From Azolla caroliniana (taxonomy: Eukaryota; Polypodiophyta): DNA of 64,000 bases. Both the position numbers and the translations under genes were made by a program. Location: positions 1 through 64,000 of the forward strand of contig JBHGNT010000076.1 in NCBI GenBank assembly GCA_043228905.1, in the 5' to 3' direction. Of the stretch, positions 12,875-26,800 are shown piece after piece; the first letter of the stretch is position 1, and each line of letters opens with the position of its first letter. The notes beneath the pieces were generated by a model, which made no database searches, had not been told where the DNA came from, and saw nothing but the letters and a program-made list of their open reading frames with translations.

Positions 12875-14436
12875 AGCTAACAATGCTAGATACGATATGG
12901 AATTAAAAAATCAAGATTTTGAAACTCAGGTCGAGAGACATGACGAAATTACCAAATTTGAGGAGTGAGTTGAGAAGAGCTAGTAGGTAAATTAAAATGT
13001 TCCTACTTGGTTCGTGTGATATCGGATTTTTGTGTTCAAACATGCGATTCGAAGCTATCAACGCTAGCTATGATATGGAATTAAAAAATCAAGATTTTGA
13101 ATCTCAGGTCGAGAGACATGACGAAATTACCAAATTTGAGTAGTGAGTTGAGAGGAGCCCTTGAGTAAATGAAAATGTTCATACCTGGCTCGTGTGATAT
13201 CGGATTTTTGTGTTCAAACATGCGAATCGAAGCTAACAACGCTAGCTATGATATAGAATTAAAAAATCAAGATTTTGAAACTCAGATCGAGAGGCATGAC
13301 GAAATTAGCAAACATGAGTAGTGAGTTGACAGGAGCCCTTGAGTAAATGAAAATGTTTATACCTGGCTGGTGTGATATCGGATTTTTGTGTTCAAACATG
13401 CGAAATGAAGCTAACATCGCTAGCTATGATATGGAATTAAAAACTCAAGATTTTGAAACTCAGGTCGAGAGACATGACAAAATTAGCAAATTTGAGGAGT
13501 GAGTTGAGAAGAGCCCTTGAGTAAATGAAACTGTTCATACCTGGCTCGTGTGATATCGGATTTTTGTGTTCAAACATGCGAAACGAAGCTAACATCGCTA
13601 GCTATGATATGAAATTAAAAGATCAAGATTTTGAAACTCAGGTCGAGAGACATGACGAAATTACTAAATTTGAGTAGTGAGTTGAGAGGAGCCCTTGAGT
13701 AAATGAAAATGTTCATACCTGGCTCGTGTGATATCGGATTTTTGTGTTCAAACATGCGATTCGAAGTTAACAATGCTAGCTATGATATGGAATTAAAAAA
13801 TCAAGATTTTGAAACTCAGGTCCAGAGACATGACGAAATTACCAAATTTGAGGAGTGAGTTGAGAAGAGCTAGTAGGTAAATGAAAATGTTCATACCTAG
13901 TTCGTGTGATATCGGATTTTTGTGTTCAAACATGCGAAACGAAGCTAACAATGCTAGATACGATATGGAATTAAAAAATCAAGATTTTGAAACTCAGGTC
14001 GAGACACATGACGAAATTAGCAAATTTGAGGAGTGAGTTGAGAAGAGCTAGTAGGTAAATTAAAATGTTCATACTTGGGTCGTGTGATATCAGATTTTTG
14101 TGTTCAAACATGCGATTCGAAGCTAACAACGCTAGCTATGATATGGAATTAAAAAATCAAGATTTTGAAACTCAGGTCGAGAGACATGACGATATTACAA
14201 AATTTGAGGAGTGAGTTGAGAAGAGCTAGTAGGTAAATTAAAATGGTCATACCTGGCTCGTGTGATATCGGATTTTTGTGTTCAAACATGCGAAATGAAG
14301 CTAACAATGCTAGATACGATATGGAACTAAAAAATAAAGATTTTGAAACTCAGGTCGAGAGACATGACGAAATTACCAAATTTGAGGAGTGAGTTGAGAA
14401 GAGCTAGTAGGTAAATTAAAATGTTCCTACTTGGTT

Positions 14437-15190
14437 CGTGTGATATCGGATTTTTGTGTTCAAACATGCGATTCGAAGCTAACAACGCTAGCTATGATAT
14501 GGAATTAATAAATCAAGATTTTGAAACTCAGGTCGAGAGACATGACGAAATTACCAAATTTGAGGAGTGAGTTGAGAAGAGCTAGTAGGTAAATTAAAAT
14601 GTTCATACTTGGTTCGTGTGATATCGGATTTTTGTGTTCAAACATGCGATTCGAAGCTAACAACGCTAGCTATGATATGGAATTAAAAAATCAAGATTTT
14701 GAAACTCAGGTCGAGAGACATGACGAAATTAGCAAATTTGAGGAGTGAGTTGAGAAGAGCTAGTAGGTAAATTAAAATGTTCATACTTGGCTCGTGTGAT
14801 ATCGGATTTTTGTGTTCAAACATGCGATTCGAAGCTAACAACGCTAGCTATGATATGGAATTAAAAAATCAAGATTTTGAAACTCAGGTCGAGAGACATG
14901 ATGAAATTACCAAATTTGAGGAGTGAGTTGAGAAGAGCTACTAGGTAAATTAAAATGTTCATACCTGGCTCGTGTGATATCGGATTTTTGTGTTCAAACA
15001 TGCGAAACGAAGCTAACAATGCTAGATACGATATGGAATTAAAAAATCAAGATTTTGAAACTCAGGTCGAGAGACATGACGAAATTACCAAATTTGAGGA
15101 GTGAGTTGAGGAGAGCTAGTAGGTAAATTAAAATGTTCATACTTGGTTCGTGTGATATCGGATTTTTGTGTTCAAACATGCGAAACGAAG
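14437..15190. repeat. About 750-bp block repeated at 17463-18216 (offset 3026, 17 monomers)
   Basis: Four consecutive monomers recur 17 monomers downstream with shared markers CTTGGCTCG (about 14785/17811), CATGATGAAATTACC, GAGCTACTAGG (14937/17963) and GTTGAGGAGAGCTAG. Differences noted are GGAATTAATAAATC at about 14505 and the end-point change AACATCGC versus AACAACGC. Confidence 0.85.
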
Positions 15191-18100
15191 CCAACATCGC
15201 TAGCTATGATATGAAATTAAAAAGTCAAGATTTTGAAACTCAGGTCGAGAGACATGACGAAATTAGCAAATTTGAGGAGTGAGTTGAGAAGAGCCCTTGA
15301 GTAAATGAAACTGTTCATACCTGGCTCGTGTGATATCGGATTTTTGTGTTCAAACATGCGAATCGAAGCTAACATCGCTAGCTATGATATGAAATTAAAA
15401 GATCAAGATTTTGAAACTCAGGTCGAGAGACATGACGAAATTACCAAATTTGAGTAGTGAGTTGAGAGGAGCCCTTGAGTAAATGAAAATGTTCATACCT
15501 GGCTCGTGTGATATCAGATTTTTGTGTTTAAACATGCGATTCGAAGCTAACAACGCTAGCTATGATATGGAATTAAAAAATCAAGATTTTGAAACTCAGG
15601 TCGAGAGACATGACGAAATTACCAAATTTGAGGAGTGAGTTGAGAAGAGCTAGTAGGTAAATTAAAATGTTCATACTTGGTTCGTGTGATATCGGATTTT
15701 TGTGTTCAAACCTGCGATTCGAAGCTAACAACACTAGCTATGATATGGAATTAGAAAATCAAGATTTTGAAACTCAGGTCGAGAGACATGACGAAATTAC
15801 CAAATTTGAGGAGTGAGTTGAGAAGAGCTAGTAAGTAAATTAAAATGTTCATACCTGGCTCGTGTGATATCGGATTTTTGTGTTCAAACATGCCAATCGA
15901 AGCTAACAACGCTAGCTATGATATAGAAGTAAAAAATCAAGATTTTGAAATTCAGGTCGAGAGACATGACGAAATTAGCAAATTGGAGGAGTGAGATGAG
16001 AGGAGCCCTTGAGTAAATGAAAATGTTCATACCTGGCTCGTGTGATATCGGATTTTTGTGTTCAAACATGCGAATCGAAGCTAACAATGCTAGCTATGAG
16101 ATAGAATTAAAAAATCAAGATTTTGAAACTCAGGTCGAGAGACATGACGAAATTAGCAAATTTGAGTAGTGAGTTCAGGGGAGCCCTTGAGTCAATGAAA
16201 ATGTTCATACCTGGCTCGTGTGATATCGGATTTTTGTGTTCAAACATGCGATTCGAAGCTAACAACGCTAGCTATGATATGGAATTAAAAAATCAAGATT
16301 TTGAAACTCAGGTCGAGAGACATGACGAAATTAGCAAATTTGAGGAGTGAGTTGAGAAGAGCTAGTAGATAAATTAAAATGTTCATACCTGGCTCGTGTG
16401 GTATCGGATTTTTGTGTTCAAACATGCGAAACGAAGCTAACATCGCTAGCTATGATATGAAATTAAAAAGTCAAGATTTTGAAACTCAGGTCGAGAGACA
16501 TGACGAAATTAGCAAATTTGAGGAGTGAGTTGAGAAGAGCCCTTGAGTAAATGAAACTGTTCATACCTGGCTCGTGTGATATCGGATTTTTGTGTTCAAA
16601 CATGCGAATCGAAGCTAACATCGCTAGCTATGATATGAAATTAAAAGATCAAGATTTTGAAACTCAGGTCGAGAGACATGACGAAATTACCAAATTTGAG
16701 TAGTGAGTTGAGAGGAGCCCTTGAGTAAATGAAAATGTTCATACCTGGCTCGTGTGATATCAGATTTTTGTGTTCAAACATGCGATTCGAAGCTAACAAC
16801 GCTAGCTATGATATGGAATTAAAAAATCAAGATTTTGAAACTCAGGTCGAGAGACATGACGAAATTACCAAATTTGAGGAGTGAGTTGAGAAGAGCTAGT
16901 AGGTAAATTAAAATGTTCATACTTGGTTCGTGTGATATCGGATTTTTGTGTTCAAACCTGCGATTCGAAGCTAACAACACTAGCTATGATATGGAATTAG
17001 AAAATCAAGATTTTGAAACTCAGGTCGAGAGACATGACGAAATTACCAAATTTGAGGAGTGAGTTGAGAAGAGCTAGTAAGTAAATTAAAATGTTCATAC
17101 CTGGCTCGTGTGATATCGGATTTTTGTGTTCAAACATGCCAATCGAAGCTAACAACGCTAGCTATGATATAGAAGTAAAAAATCAAGATTTTGAAATTCA
17201 GGTCGAGAGACATGACGAAATTAGCAAATTGGAGGAGTGAGATGAGAGGAGCCCTTGAGTAAATGAAAATGTTCATACCTGGCTCGTGTGATATCGGATT
17301 TTCATGTTCAAACATGCGAATTGAAGCTAACAACGCTAGCTATGATATGGAATTAAAAAGTGAAGATTTTGAAACTCAGGTCGAGAGACATGACGAAATT
17401 AGCAAATTTGAGGAGTGAGTTGAGAAGATCCCTTGAGTAAATGAAACTGTTCATACTTGGTTCGTGTGATATCGGATTTTTGTGTTCAAACATGCGATTC
17501 GAAGCTAACAACGCTAGCTATGATATGGAATTAAAAAATCAAGATTTTGAAACTCAGGTCGAGAGACATGACGAAATTACCAAATTTGAGGAGTGAGTTG
17601 AGAAGAGCTAGTAGGTAAATTAAAATGTTCATACTTGGTTCGTGTGATATCGGATTTTTGTGTTCAAACATGCGATTCGAAGCTAACAACGCTAGCTATG
17701 ATATGGAATTAAAAAATCAAGATTTTGAAACTCAGGTCGAGAGACATGACGAAATTAGCAAATTTGAGGAGTGAGTTGAGAAGAGCTAGTAGGTAAATTA
17801 AAATGTTCATACTTGGCTCGTGTGATATCGGATTTTTGTGTTCAAACATGCGATTCGAAGCTAACAACGCTAGCTATGATATGGAATTAAAAAATCAAGA
17901 TTTTGAAACTCAGGTCGAGAGACATGATGAAATTACCAAATTTGAGGAGTGAGTTGAGAAGAGCTACTAGGTAAATTAAAATGTTCATACCTGGCTCGTG
18001 TGATATCGGATTTTTGTGTTCAAACATGCGAAACGAAGCTAACAATGCTAGATACGATATGGAATTAAAAAATCAAGATTTTGAAACTCAGGTCGAGAGA

Positions 18101-18856
18101 CATGACGAAATTACCAAATTTGAGGAGTGAGTTGAGGAGAGCTAGTAGGTAAATTAAAATGTTCATACTTGGTTCGTGTGATATCGGATTTTTGTGTTCA
18201 AACATGCGAAACGAAGCTAACAACGCTAGCTATGATATGAAATTAAAAGATGAAGATTTTGAAACTCAAGTCGAGGGACATGACGAAATTACCAAATTTG
18301 AGGAGTGAGTTGAGAAGAGCTAGTAGGTAAATTAAAATGTTCATACCTGGCTCGTGTGATATCGGATTTTTGTGTTCAAACATGCCAATCGAAGCTAACA
18401 ACGCTAGCTATGATATAGAAGTAAAAAATCAAGATTTTGAAATTCAGGTCGAGAGACATGACGAAATTAGCAAATTGGAGGAGTGAGATGAAAGGAGCCC
18501 TTGAGTAAATGAAAATGTTCATACCTGGCTCGTGTGATATCGGATTTTCATGTTCAAACATGCGAATTGAAGCTAACAACGCTAGCTATGATATGGAATT
18601 AAAAAGTGAAGATTTTGAAACTCAGGTCGAGAGACATGACGAAATTAGCAAATTTGAGGAGTGAGTTGAGAAGAGCCCTTGAGTACATGAAACTGTTCAT
18701 ACTTGGTTCGTGTGATATCGGATTTTTGTGTTCAAACATGCGATTCGAAGCTAACAACGCTAGGTATGATATGGAATTAAAAAATCAAGATTTTGAAACT
18801 CAGGTCGAGAGACATGACGAAATTACCAAATTTGAGGAGTGTGTTGAAAAGAGCTA
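15160..18856. repeat. 7-monomer (1246-bp) higher-order repeat region, partly three units
   Basis: 15160-16056 recurs at 16406-17302, and 17070-17610 recurs at 18316-18856, all at 1246-bp spacing. The marker monomer CATGCCAATCG/ATATAGAAGTAAAA therefore occurs at about 15888, 17134 and 18380. Other shared marks are AACCTGCGATTCG, AACACTAGC, GGAATTAGAAAATC and TAGTAAGTAAATT (first pair), and GATTTTCATG with AAAAGTGAAG (second pair). This is the closest thing in the window to a regular higher-order repeat, and it is still interrupted by blocks from elsewhere. Confidence 0.85.
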
Positions 18857-19099
18857 GTAGGTAAATTAAAATGTTCATACCTGGCTCGTGTGATATCGGA
18901 TTTTTGTGTTCAAACATGCGAAACGAAGCTAACAACGCTAGCTATGATATGAGATTAAAAGATCAAGATTTTGAAACTCAGGTCGAGAGACATGACGAAA
19001 TTACCAAATTTGAGTAGTGAGTTGAGAGGAGCCCTTGAGTAAATGAAAATGTTCATACCTGGCTCGTGCGATATCGGATTTTTGTGTTCAAACATGCGA

Positions 19100-20500
19100 A
19101 ACGAAGCTAACAACGCTAGCTATGATATGAAATTAAAAGATCAAGATTTTGAAACTCAGGTCGAGAGACATTACCAAATTACCAAATTTGAGTAGTGAGT
19201 TGAGAGGAGCCCTTGAGTAAATGAAAATGTTCATACCTGGCTCGTGTGATATTGGATTTTTGTGTTCAAACATGCGATTCGAAGCTAACAACGCTAGCTA
19301 TGATATGGAATTAAAAAATCAAGATTTTGAAACTCAGGTCGAGAGACATGATGAAATTACCAAATTTGAGGAGTGAGTTGAGAAGAGCTAGTAGGTAAAT
19401 TAAATTGTTCATACCTGGCTCTTGTGATATCCGATTTTTGTGTTCAAACATGCGAAACGAAGGTAACAATGCTAGATACGATATGGAATTAAAAAATCAA
19501 GATTTTGAAACTCAGGTCGAGAGACATGACGAAATTACCAAATTTGAGGAGTGAGTTGAGAAGAGCTAGTAGGTAAATTAAAATGTTCATACTTGGTTCG
19601 TGTGATATCGGATTTTCATGTTCAAACATGCGAATTGAAGCTAACAACGCTAGCTATGATATGGAATTAAAAAGTGAAGATTTTGAAACTCAGGTCGAGA
19701 GACATGACGAAATTAGCAAATTTGAGGAGTGAGTTGAGAAGAGCCCTTGAGTAAATGAAACTGTTCATACTTGGTTCGTGTGATATCGGATTTTTGTGTT
19801 CAAACCTGCGATTCGAAGCTAACAACGCTAGCTATGATATGGAATTAAAAAATCAAGATTTTGAAACTCAGGTCGAGAGACATGACGAAATTACCAAATT
19901 TGAGGAGTGAGTTGAGAAGAGATAGTAGGTAAATTAAAATGTTCATACCTGGCTCGTGTGATATCGGATTTTTGTGTTCAAACATGCCAATCGAAGCTAA
20001 CAACGCTAGCTATGATATGAAATTAAAAGATCAAGATTTTGAAACTCAGGTCGAGAGACATGACGAAATTACCAAATTTGAGTAGTGAGTTGAGAGGAGC
20101 CCTTGAGTAAATGAAAATGTTCATACCTGGCTCGTGTGATATTGGATTTTTGTGTTCAAACATGCGATTCGAAGCTAACAACGCTATCTATGATATGGAA
20201 TTAAAAAATCAAGATTTTGAAACTCAGGTCGAGAGACATGATGAAATTACCAAATTTGAGGAGTGAGTTGAGAAGAGCTAGTAGGTAAATTAAAATGTTC
20301 ATACCTGGCTCTTGTGATATCCGATTTTTGTGTTCAAACATGCGAAACGAAGCTAACAATGCTAGATACGATATGGAATTAAAAAATCAAGATTTTGAAA
20401 CTCAGGTCGAGAGACATGACGAAATTACCAAATTTGAGGAGTGAGTTGAGAAGAGCTAGTAGGTAAATTAAAATGTTCATACTTGGTTCGTGTGATATCG
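19100..20500. repeat. 5-monomer (890-bp) higher-order duplication, 19100-19610 and 19990-20500
   Basis: The two copies share the order GATATTGG monomer, CTCTTGTGATATCCG monomer, CTTGGTTCG monomer at 890-bp spacing. Differences include GCTAGCTA versus GCTATCTA (about 19294/20184), AAATTGTTC versus AAAATGTTC, and CGAAGGTAAC versus CGAAGCTAAC. The first unit also contains ACATTACCAAATTACC (about 19169), where ATGACGAA is replaced by ATTACCAA. That variant recurs at about 25399, 33926, 37327, 40531, 52487 and 58359. Confidence 0.8.
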
Positions 20501-20790
20501 GATTTTTGTGTTCAAACATGCGATTCGAAGCTAACAACGCTAGCTAGGATATGGAATTAAAAAATCAAGATTTTGAAACTCAGGTCGAGAGACATGACGA
20601 AATTACCAAATTTGAGGAGTGAGTTGAGAAGAGCTAGTAGGTAAATTAAAATGTTCATACTTGGTTCGTGTGATATCGGATTTTTGTGTTCAAACATGCG
20701 ATTCGAAGCTAACAACGCTAGCTAGGATATGGAATTAAAAAATCAAGATTTTGAAACTCAGGTCGAGAGACATGACGAAATTACCAAATT
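19600..20790. repeat. About 1.19-kb block repeated at 22982-24172 (offset 3382, 19 monomers)
   Basis: Shared rare features in order are GATTTTCATG with AAAAGTGAAG, CAAACCTGCGATTCG, CATGCCAATCG with AAAAGATC, GATATTGG with GCTATCTATG, CTCTTGTGATATCCG, and GCTAGCTAGGATATGG monomers. The copies differ at a scatter of single bases, for example GATAGTAGG versus GCTAGTAGG, CCTGGCTCTTG versus CCTAGCTCTTG, and GTGTGATAT versus GTGTTATAT. Confidence 0.87.
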
Positions 20791-23700
20791 TGAGGAGTGA
20801 GTTGAGGAGAGCTAGTAGGTAAATTAAAATGTTCATACTTGGTTCGTATGATATCGGATTTTTGTGTTCAAACATGCGATTCGAAGCTAACAACACTAGC
20901 TATGATATGGAATTAAAAAATCAAGATTTTGAAACTCAGGTCGAGAGACATGACGAAATTACCAAATTTGAGGAGTGAGTTGAGAAGAGCTAGTAGGTAA
21001 ATTAAAATGTTCATACCTGGCTCGTGTGATATCGGATTTTTGTGTTCAAACATGCCAATCGAAGCTAACAACGCTAGCTATGATATGGAAGTAAAAAATC
21101 AAGATTTTGAAATTCAGGTCAAAAGACATGACGAAATTAGCAAATTTGAGGAGTGAGATGAGAGGAGCCCTTGAGTATTTGAAAATGTTCATACCTGGCT
21201 CGTGTGATATCGGATTTTCATGTTCAAACATGCGAATTGAAGCTAACAACGCTAGCTATGATATGGAATTAAAAAGTCAAGATTTTGAAACTCAGGTCGA
21301 GAGACATGACGAAATTAGCAAATTTGAGGAGTGAGTTGAGAAGAGCTAGTAGGTAAATTAAAATGTTCATACCTGGCTCTTGTGATATCCGATTTTTGTG
21401 TTCAAACATGCGAAACGAAGCTAACAATGCTAGATACGATATGGAATTAAAAAATCAAGATTTTGAAACTCAGGTCGAGAGACATGACGAAATTACCAAA
21501 TTTGAGGAGTGAGTTGAGAAGAGCTAGTAGGTAAATTAAAATGTTCATACTTGGTTCGTGTGATATCGGATTTTTGTGTTCAAACATGCGATTCGAAGCT
21601 AACAACGCTAGCTATGATTTAGAAGTAAAAAATCAAGATTTTGAAATTCAGGTCGAGAGACATGACGAAATTAGCAAATTGGAGGAGTGAGATGAGAAGA
21701 GCCCTTGAGTAAATGAAACTGTTCATACCTGGCTCGTGTGATATCGGATTTTTGTGTTCAAACATGCGAAACGAAGCTAACATCGCTAGCTATGATATGA
21801 AATTAAAAGATCAAGATTTTGAAACTCAGGTCGAGAGACATGACGAAATTACCAAATTTGAGTAGTGAGTTGAGAGGAGCCCTTGAGTAAATGAAAATGT
21901 TCATACCTGGCTCGTGTGATATCAGATTTTTGTGTTCAAACATGCGATTCGAAGCTAACAACGCTAGCTATGATATGGAATTAAAAAATCAAGATTTTGA
22001 AACTCAGGTCGAGAGACATGACGAAATTACCAAATTTGAGGAGTGAGTTGAGAAGAGCTAGTAGGTAAATTAAAATGTTCATACCTGGCTCGTGTGATAT
22101 CGGATTTTTGTGTTCAAACATGCGATTCGAAGCTAACAACGCTAGCTATGATATGGAATTAAAAAATCAAGATTTTGAAACTCAGGTCGAGAGACATGAC
22201 GAAATTACCAAATTTGAGGAGTGAGTTGAGAAGAGCTAGTAGGTAAATTAAAATGTTCATACCTGGCTCGTGTGATATCGGATTTTTGTGTTCAAACATG
22301 CGATTCGAAGCTAACAACGCTAGCTATGATATGGAATTAAAAAATCAAGATTTTGAAACTCAGGTCGAGAGACATGATGAAATTACCAAATTTGAGGAGT
22401 GAGTTGAGAAGAGCTAGTAGGTAAATTAAAATGTTCATACCTGGCTCGTGTGATATCGGATTTTTGTGTTCAAACATGCGAAACGAAGCTAACAATCCTA
22501 GATACGATATGGAATTAAAAAATCAAGATTTTGAAACTCAGGTCGAGAGACATGACGAAATTACCAAATTTGAGGAGTGAGTTGAGGAGAGCTAGTAGGT
22601 AAATGAAACTGTTCATACTTGGTTCGTGTGATATCGGATTTTTGTGTTCAAACATGCGAACCGAAGCTAACAACACTAGCTATGATATGGAATTAAAAAA
22701 TCAAGATTTTGAAACTCAGGTCGAGAGACATGACGAAATTACCAAATTTGAGGAGTGAGTTGAGAAGAGCTAGTAAGTAAATTAAAATGTTCATACCTGG
22801 CTCGTGTGATATCGGATTTTTGTGTTCAAACATGCCAATCGAAGCTAACAACGCTAGCTATGATATAGAAGTAAAAAATCAAGATTTTGAAATTCAGGTC
22901 GAGAGACATGACGAAATTACCAAATTGGAGGAGTGAGATGAGAGGAGCCCTTGAGTAAATGAAAATGTTCATACCTGGCTCGTGTGATATCGGATTTTCA
23001 TGTTCAAACATGCGAATTGAAGCTAACAACGCTAGCTATGATATGGAATTAAAAAGTGAAGATTTTGAAACTCAGGTCGAGAGACATGACAAAATTAGCA
23101 AATTTGAGGAGTGAGTTGAGAAGAGCCCTTGAGTAAATGAAACTGTTCATACTTGGTTCGTGTGATATCGGATTTTTGTGTTCAAACCTGCGATTCGAAG
23201 CTAACAACGCTAGCTATGATATGGAATTAAAAAATCAAGATTTTGAAACTCAGGTCGAGAGACATGACGAAATTACCAAATTTGAGGAGTGAGTTGAGAA
23301 GAGCTAGTAGGTAAATTAAAATGTTCATACCTGGCTCGTGTGATATCGGATTTTTGTGTTCAAACATGCCAATCGAAGCTAACAACGCTAGCTATGATAT
23401 GAAATTAAAAGATCAAGATTTTGAAACTCAGGTCGAGAGACATGACCAAATTACCAAATTTGAGTAGTGAGTTGAGAGGAGCCCTTGAGTAAATGAAAAT
23501 GTTCATACCTGGCTCGTGTGATATTGGATTTTTGTGTTCAAACATGCGATTCGAAGCTAACAACGCTATCTATGATATGGAATTAAAAAATCAAGATTTT
23601 GAAACTCAAGTCGAGAGACATGATGAAATTACCAAATTTGAGGAGTGAGTTGAGAAGAGCTAGTAGGTAAATTAAAATGTTCATACCTAGCTCTTGTGAT

Positions 23701-23899
23701 ATCCGATTTTTGTGTTCAAACATGCGAAACGAAGCTAACAATGCTAGATACGATATGGAATTAAAAAATCAAGATTTTGAAACTCAGGTCGAGAGACATG
23801 ACGAAATTAGCAAATTTGAGGAGTGAGTTGAGAAGAGCTAGTAGGTAAATTAAAATGTTCATACTTGGTTCGTGTGATATCGGATTTTTGTGTTCAAAC

Positions 23900-26800
23900 A
23901 TGCGATTCGAAGCTAACAACGCTAGCTAGGATATGGAATTAAAAAATCAAGATTTTGAAACTCAGGTCGAGAGACATGACGAAATTACCAAATTTGAGGA
24001 GTGAGTTGAGAAGAGCTAGTAGGTAAATTAAAATGTTCATACTTGGTTCGTGTTATATCGGATTTTTGTGTTCAAACATGCGATTCGAAGCTAACAACGC
24101 TAGCTAGGATATGGAATTAAAAAGTCAAGATTTTGAAACTCAGGTCGAGAGACATGACGAAATTACCAAATTTGAGGAGTGAGTTGAGAAGAGCTAGTAG
24201 GTAAATGAAAATGTTCATACCTGGCTCGTGTGATATTTGATTTTTGTGTTCAAACATGCGAAACGAAGCTAACAATGCTAGATACGATATGGAATTAAAA
24301 AATCAAGATTTTGAAACTCAGGTCCAGAGACATGACGAAATTACCAAATTTGAGGAGTGAGTTGAGAAGAGCTAGTAGGTAAATTAAAATGTTCATACTT
24401 GGTTCGTGTGATATCGGATTTTTGTGTTCAAACATGTGATTCGAAGCTAACAACGCTAGCTAGGATATGGAATTAAAAAATCAAGATTTTGAAACTCAGG
24501 TCGAGAGACATGACGAAATTACCAAATTTGAGGAGTGAGTTGAGAAGAGCTAGTAGGTAAATTAAAATGTTCATACTTGGTTCGTGTGATATCGGATTTT
24601 TGTGTTCAAACATGCGATTCGAAGCTAACAACGCTAGCTATGATATGGAATTAAAAAATCAAGATTTTGAAACTCAGGTCGAGAGACATGACGAAATTAC
24701 CAAATTTGAGGAGTGAGTTGAGAAGAGCTAGTAGGTAAATTAAAATGTTCATACCTGGCTCGTGTGATATCGGATTTTTGTGTTCAAACATGCCAATCGA
24801 AGCTAACAACGCTAGCTATGATATGAAATTAAAAGATCAAGATTTTGAAACTCAGGTCGAGAGACATGACCAAATTACCAAAATTTGAGTAGTGAGTTGA
24901 GAGGAGCCCTTGAGTAAATGAAAATGTTCATACCTGGCTCGTGTGATATTGGATTTTTGTGTTCAAACATGCGATTCGAAGCTAACAACGCTATCTATGA
25001 TATGGAATTAAAAAATCAAGATTTTGAAACTCAGGTCGAGAGACATGATGAAATTACCAAATTTGAGGAGTGAGTTGAGAAGAGCTAGTAGGTAAATTAA
25101 AATGTTCATACCTGGCTCTTGTGATATCCGATTTTTGTGTTCAAACATGCGAAACGAAGCTAACAATGCTAGATACGATATGGAATTAAAAAATCAAGAT
25201 TTTGAAACTCAGGTCGAGAGACATGACGAAATTACCAAATTTGAGTAGTGAGTTGAGAGGAGCCCTTGAGTAAATGAAAATGTTCATACCTGGCTCGTGT
25301 GATATCGGATTTTTGTGTTCAAACATGCGAAACGAAGCTAACAACGCTAGCTATGATATGAAATTAAAAGATCAAGATTTTAAAACTCAGGTCGAGAGAC
25401 ATTACCAAATTACCAAATTTGAGTAGTGAGTTGAGAGGAGCCCTTGAGTAAATGAAAATGTTCATACCTGGCTCGTGTGATATTGGATTTTTGTGTTCAA
25501 ACATGCGATTCGAAGCTAACAACGCTAGCTATGATATGGAATTAAAAAATCAAGATTTTGAAACTCAGGTCGAGAGACATGACGAAATTACCAAATTTGA
25601 GGAGTGAGTTGAGAAGAGCTAGTAGGTAAATTAAAATGTTCGTACTTGGTTCGTGTGATATCGGATTTTTGTGTTCAAACATGGGAATCGAAGCTAACAA
25701 CGCTAGCTATGAGATAGAATTAAAAAATCAAGATTTTGAAACTCAGGTCGAGAGACATGATGAAATTAGCAAATTTGAGGAGGGAGTGGAGAAGAGGCCG
25801 TGAGTAAATGAAACTGTTCATACCTGGCTCGTGTGATATCGGATTTTTGTGTTGAAACATGCGAACCGAAGCTAACAACGCTAGCTATGATATGGAATTA
25901 AAAAATCAAGATTTTGAAACTCAGGTCGAGAGACATGATGAAATTACCAAATTTGAGGAGTGAGTTGAGAAGAGCTAGTAGGTAAATTAAAATGTTCATA
26001 CCTGGCTCTTGTGATATCCGATTTTTGTGTTCAAACATGCGAAACGAAGCTAACAATGCTAGATACGATATGGAATTAAAAAATCAAGATTTTGAAACTC
26101 AGGTCGAGAGACATGACGAAATTACCAAATTTGAGGAGTGAGTTGAGAAGAGCTAGTAGGTAAATTAAAATGTTCATACTTGGTTCGTGTGATATCGGAT
26201 TTTTGTGTTCAAACATGCGATTCGAAGCTAACAACGCTAGCTAGGATATGGAATTAAAAAATCAAGATTTTGAAACTCAGGTCGAGAGACATGACGAAAT
26301 TACCAAATTTGAGGAGTGAGTTGAGAAGAGCTAGTAGGTAAATTAAAATGTTCATACTTGGTTCGTGTGATATCGGATTTTTGTGTTCAAACATGTGATT
26401 CGAAGCTAACAACGCTAGCTAGGATATGGAATTAAAAAATCAAGATTTTGAAACTCAGGTCGAGAGACATGACGAAATTACCAAATTTGAGGAGTGAGTT
26501 GAGAAGAGCTAGTAGGTAAATTAAAATGTTCATACTTGGTTCGTGTGATATCGGATTTTTGTGTTCAAACATGCGATTCGAAGCTAACAACGCTAGCTAG
26601 GATATGGAATTAAAAAATCAAGATTTTGAAACTCAGGTCGAGAGACATGACGAAATTACCAAATTTGAGGACTGAGTTGAGAAGAGCTAGTAGGTAAATT
26701 AAAATGTTCATACTTGGTTCGTGTGATATCGGATTTTTGTGTTCAAACATGCGATTCGAAGCTAACAACGCTAGCTATGATATGGAATTAAAAAATCAAG

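Noticed and set aside
12324-23029. Recurrent open frames of 67 codons (minus strand) and 75-83 codons (plus strand) with very similar proteins
   Set aside because: They are translations of the same satellite monomer and lie at multiples of 178 bp. Each spans little more than one monomer and ends at stops in the tail. Because 178 is not a multiple of three, no frame can continue through the array. There is no promoter or other coding context.
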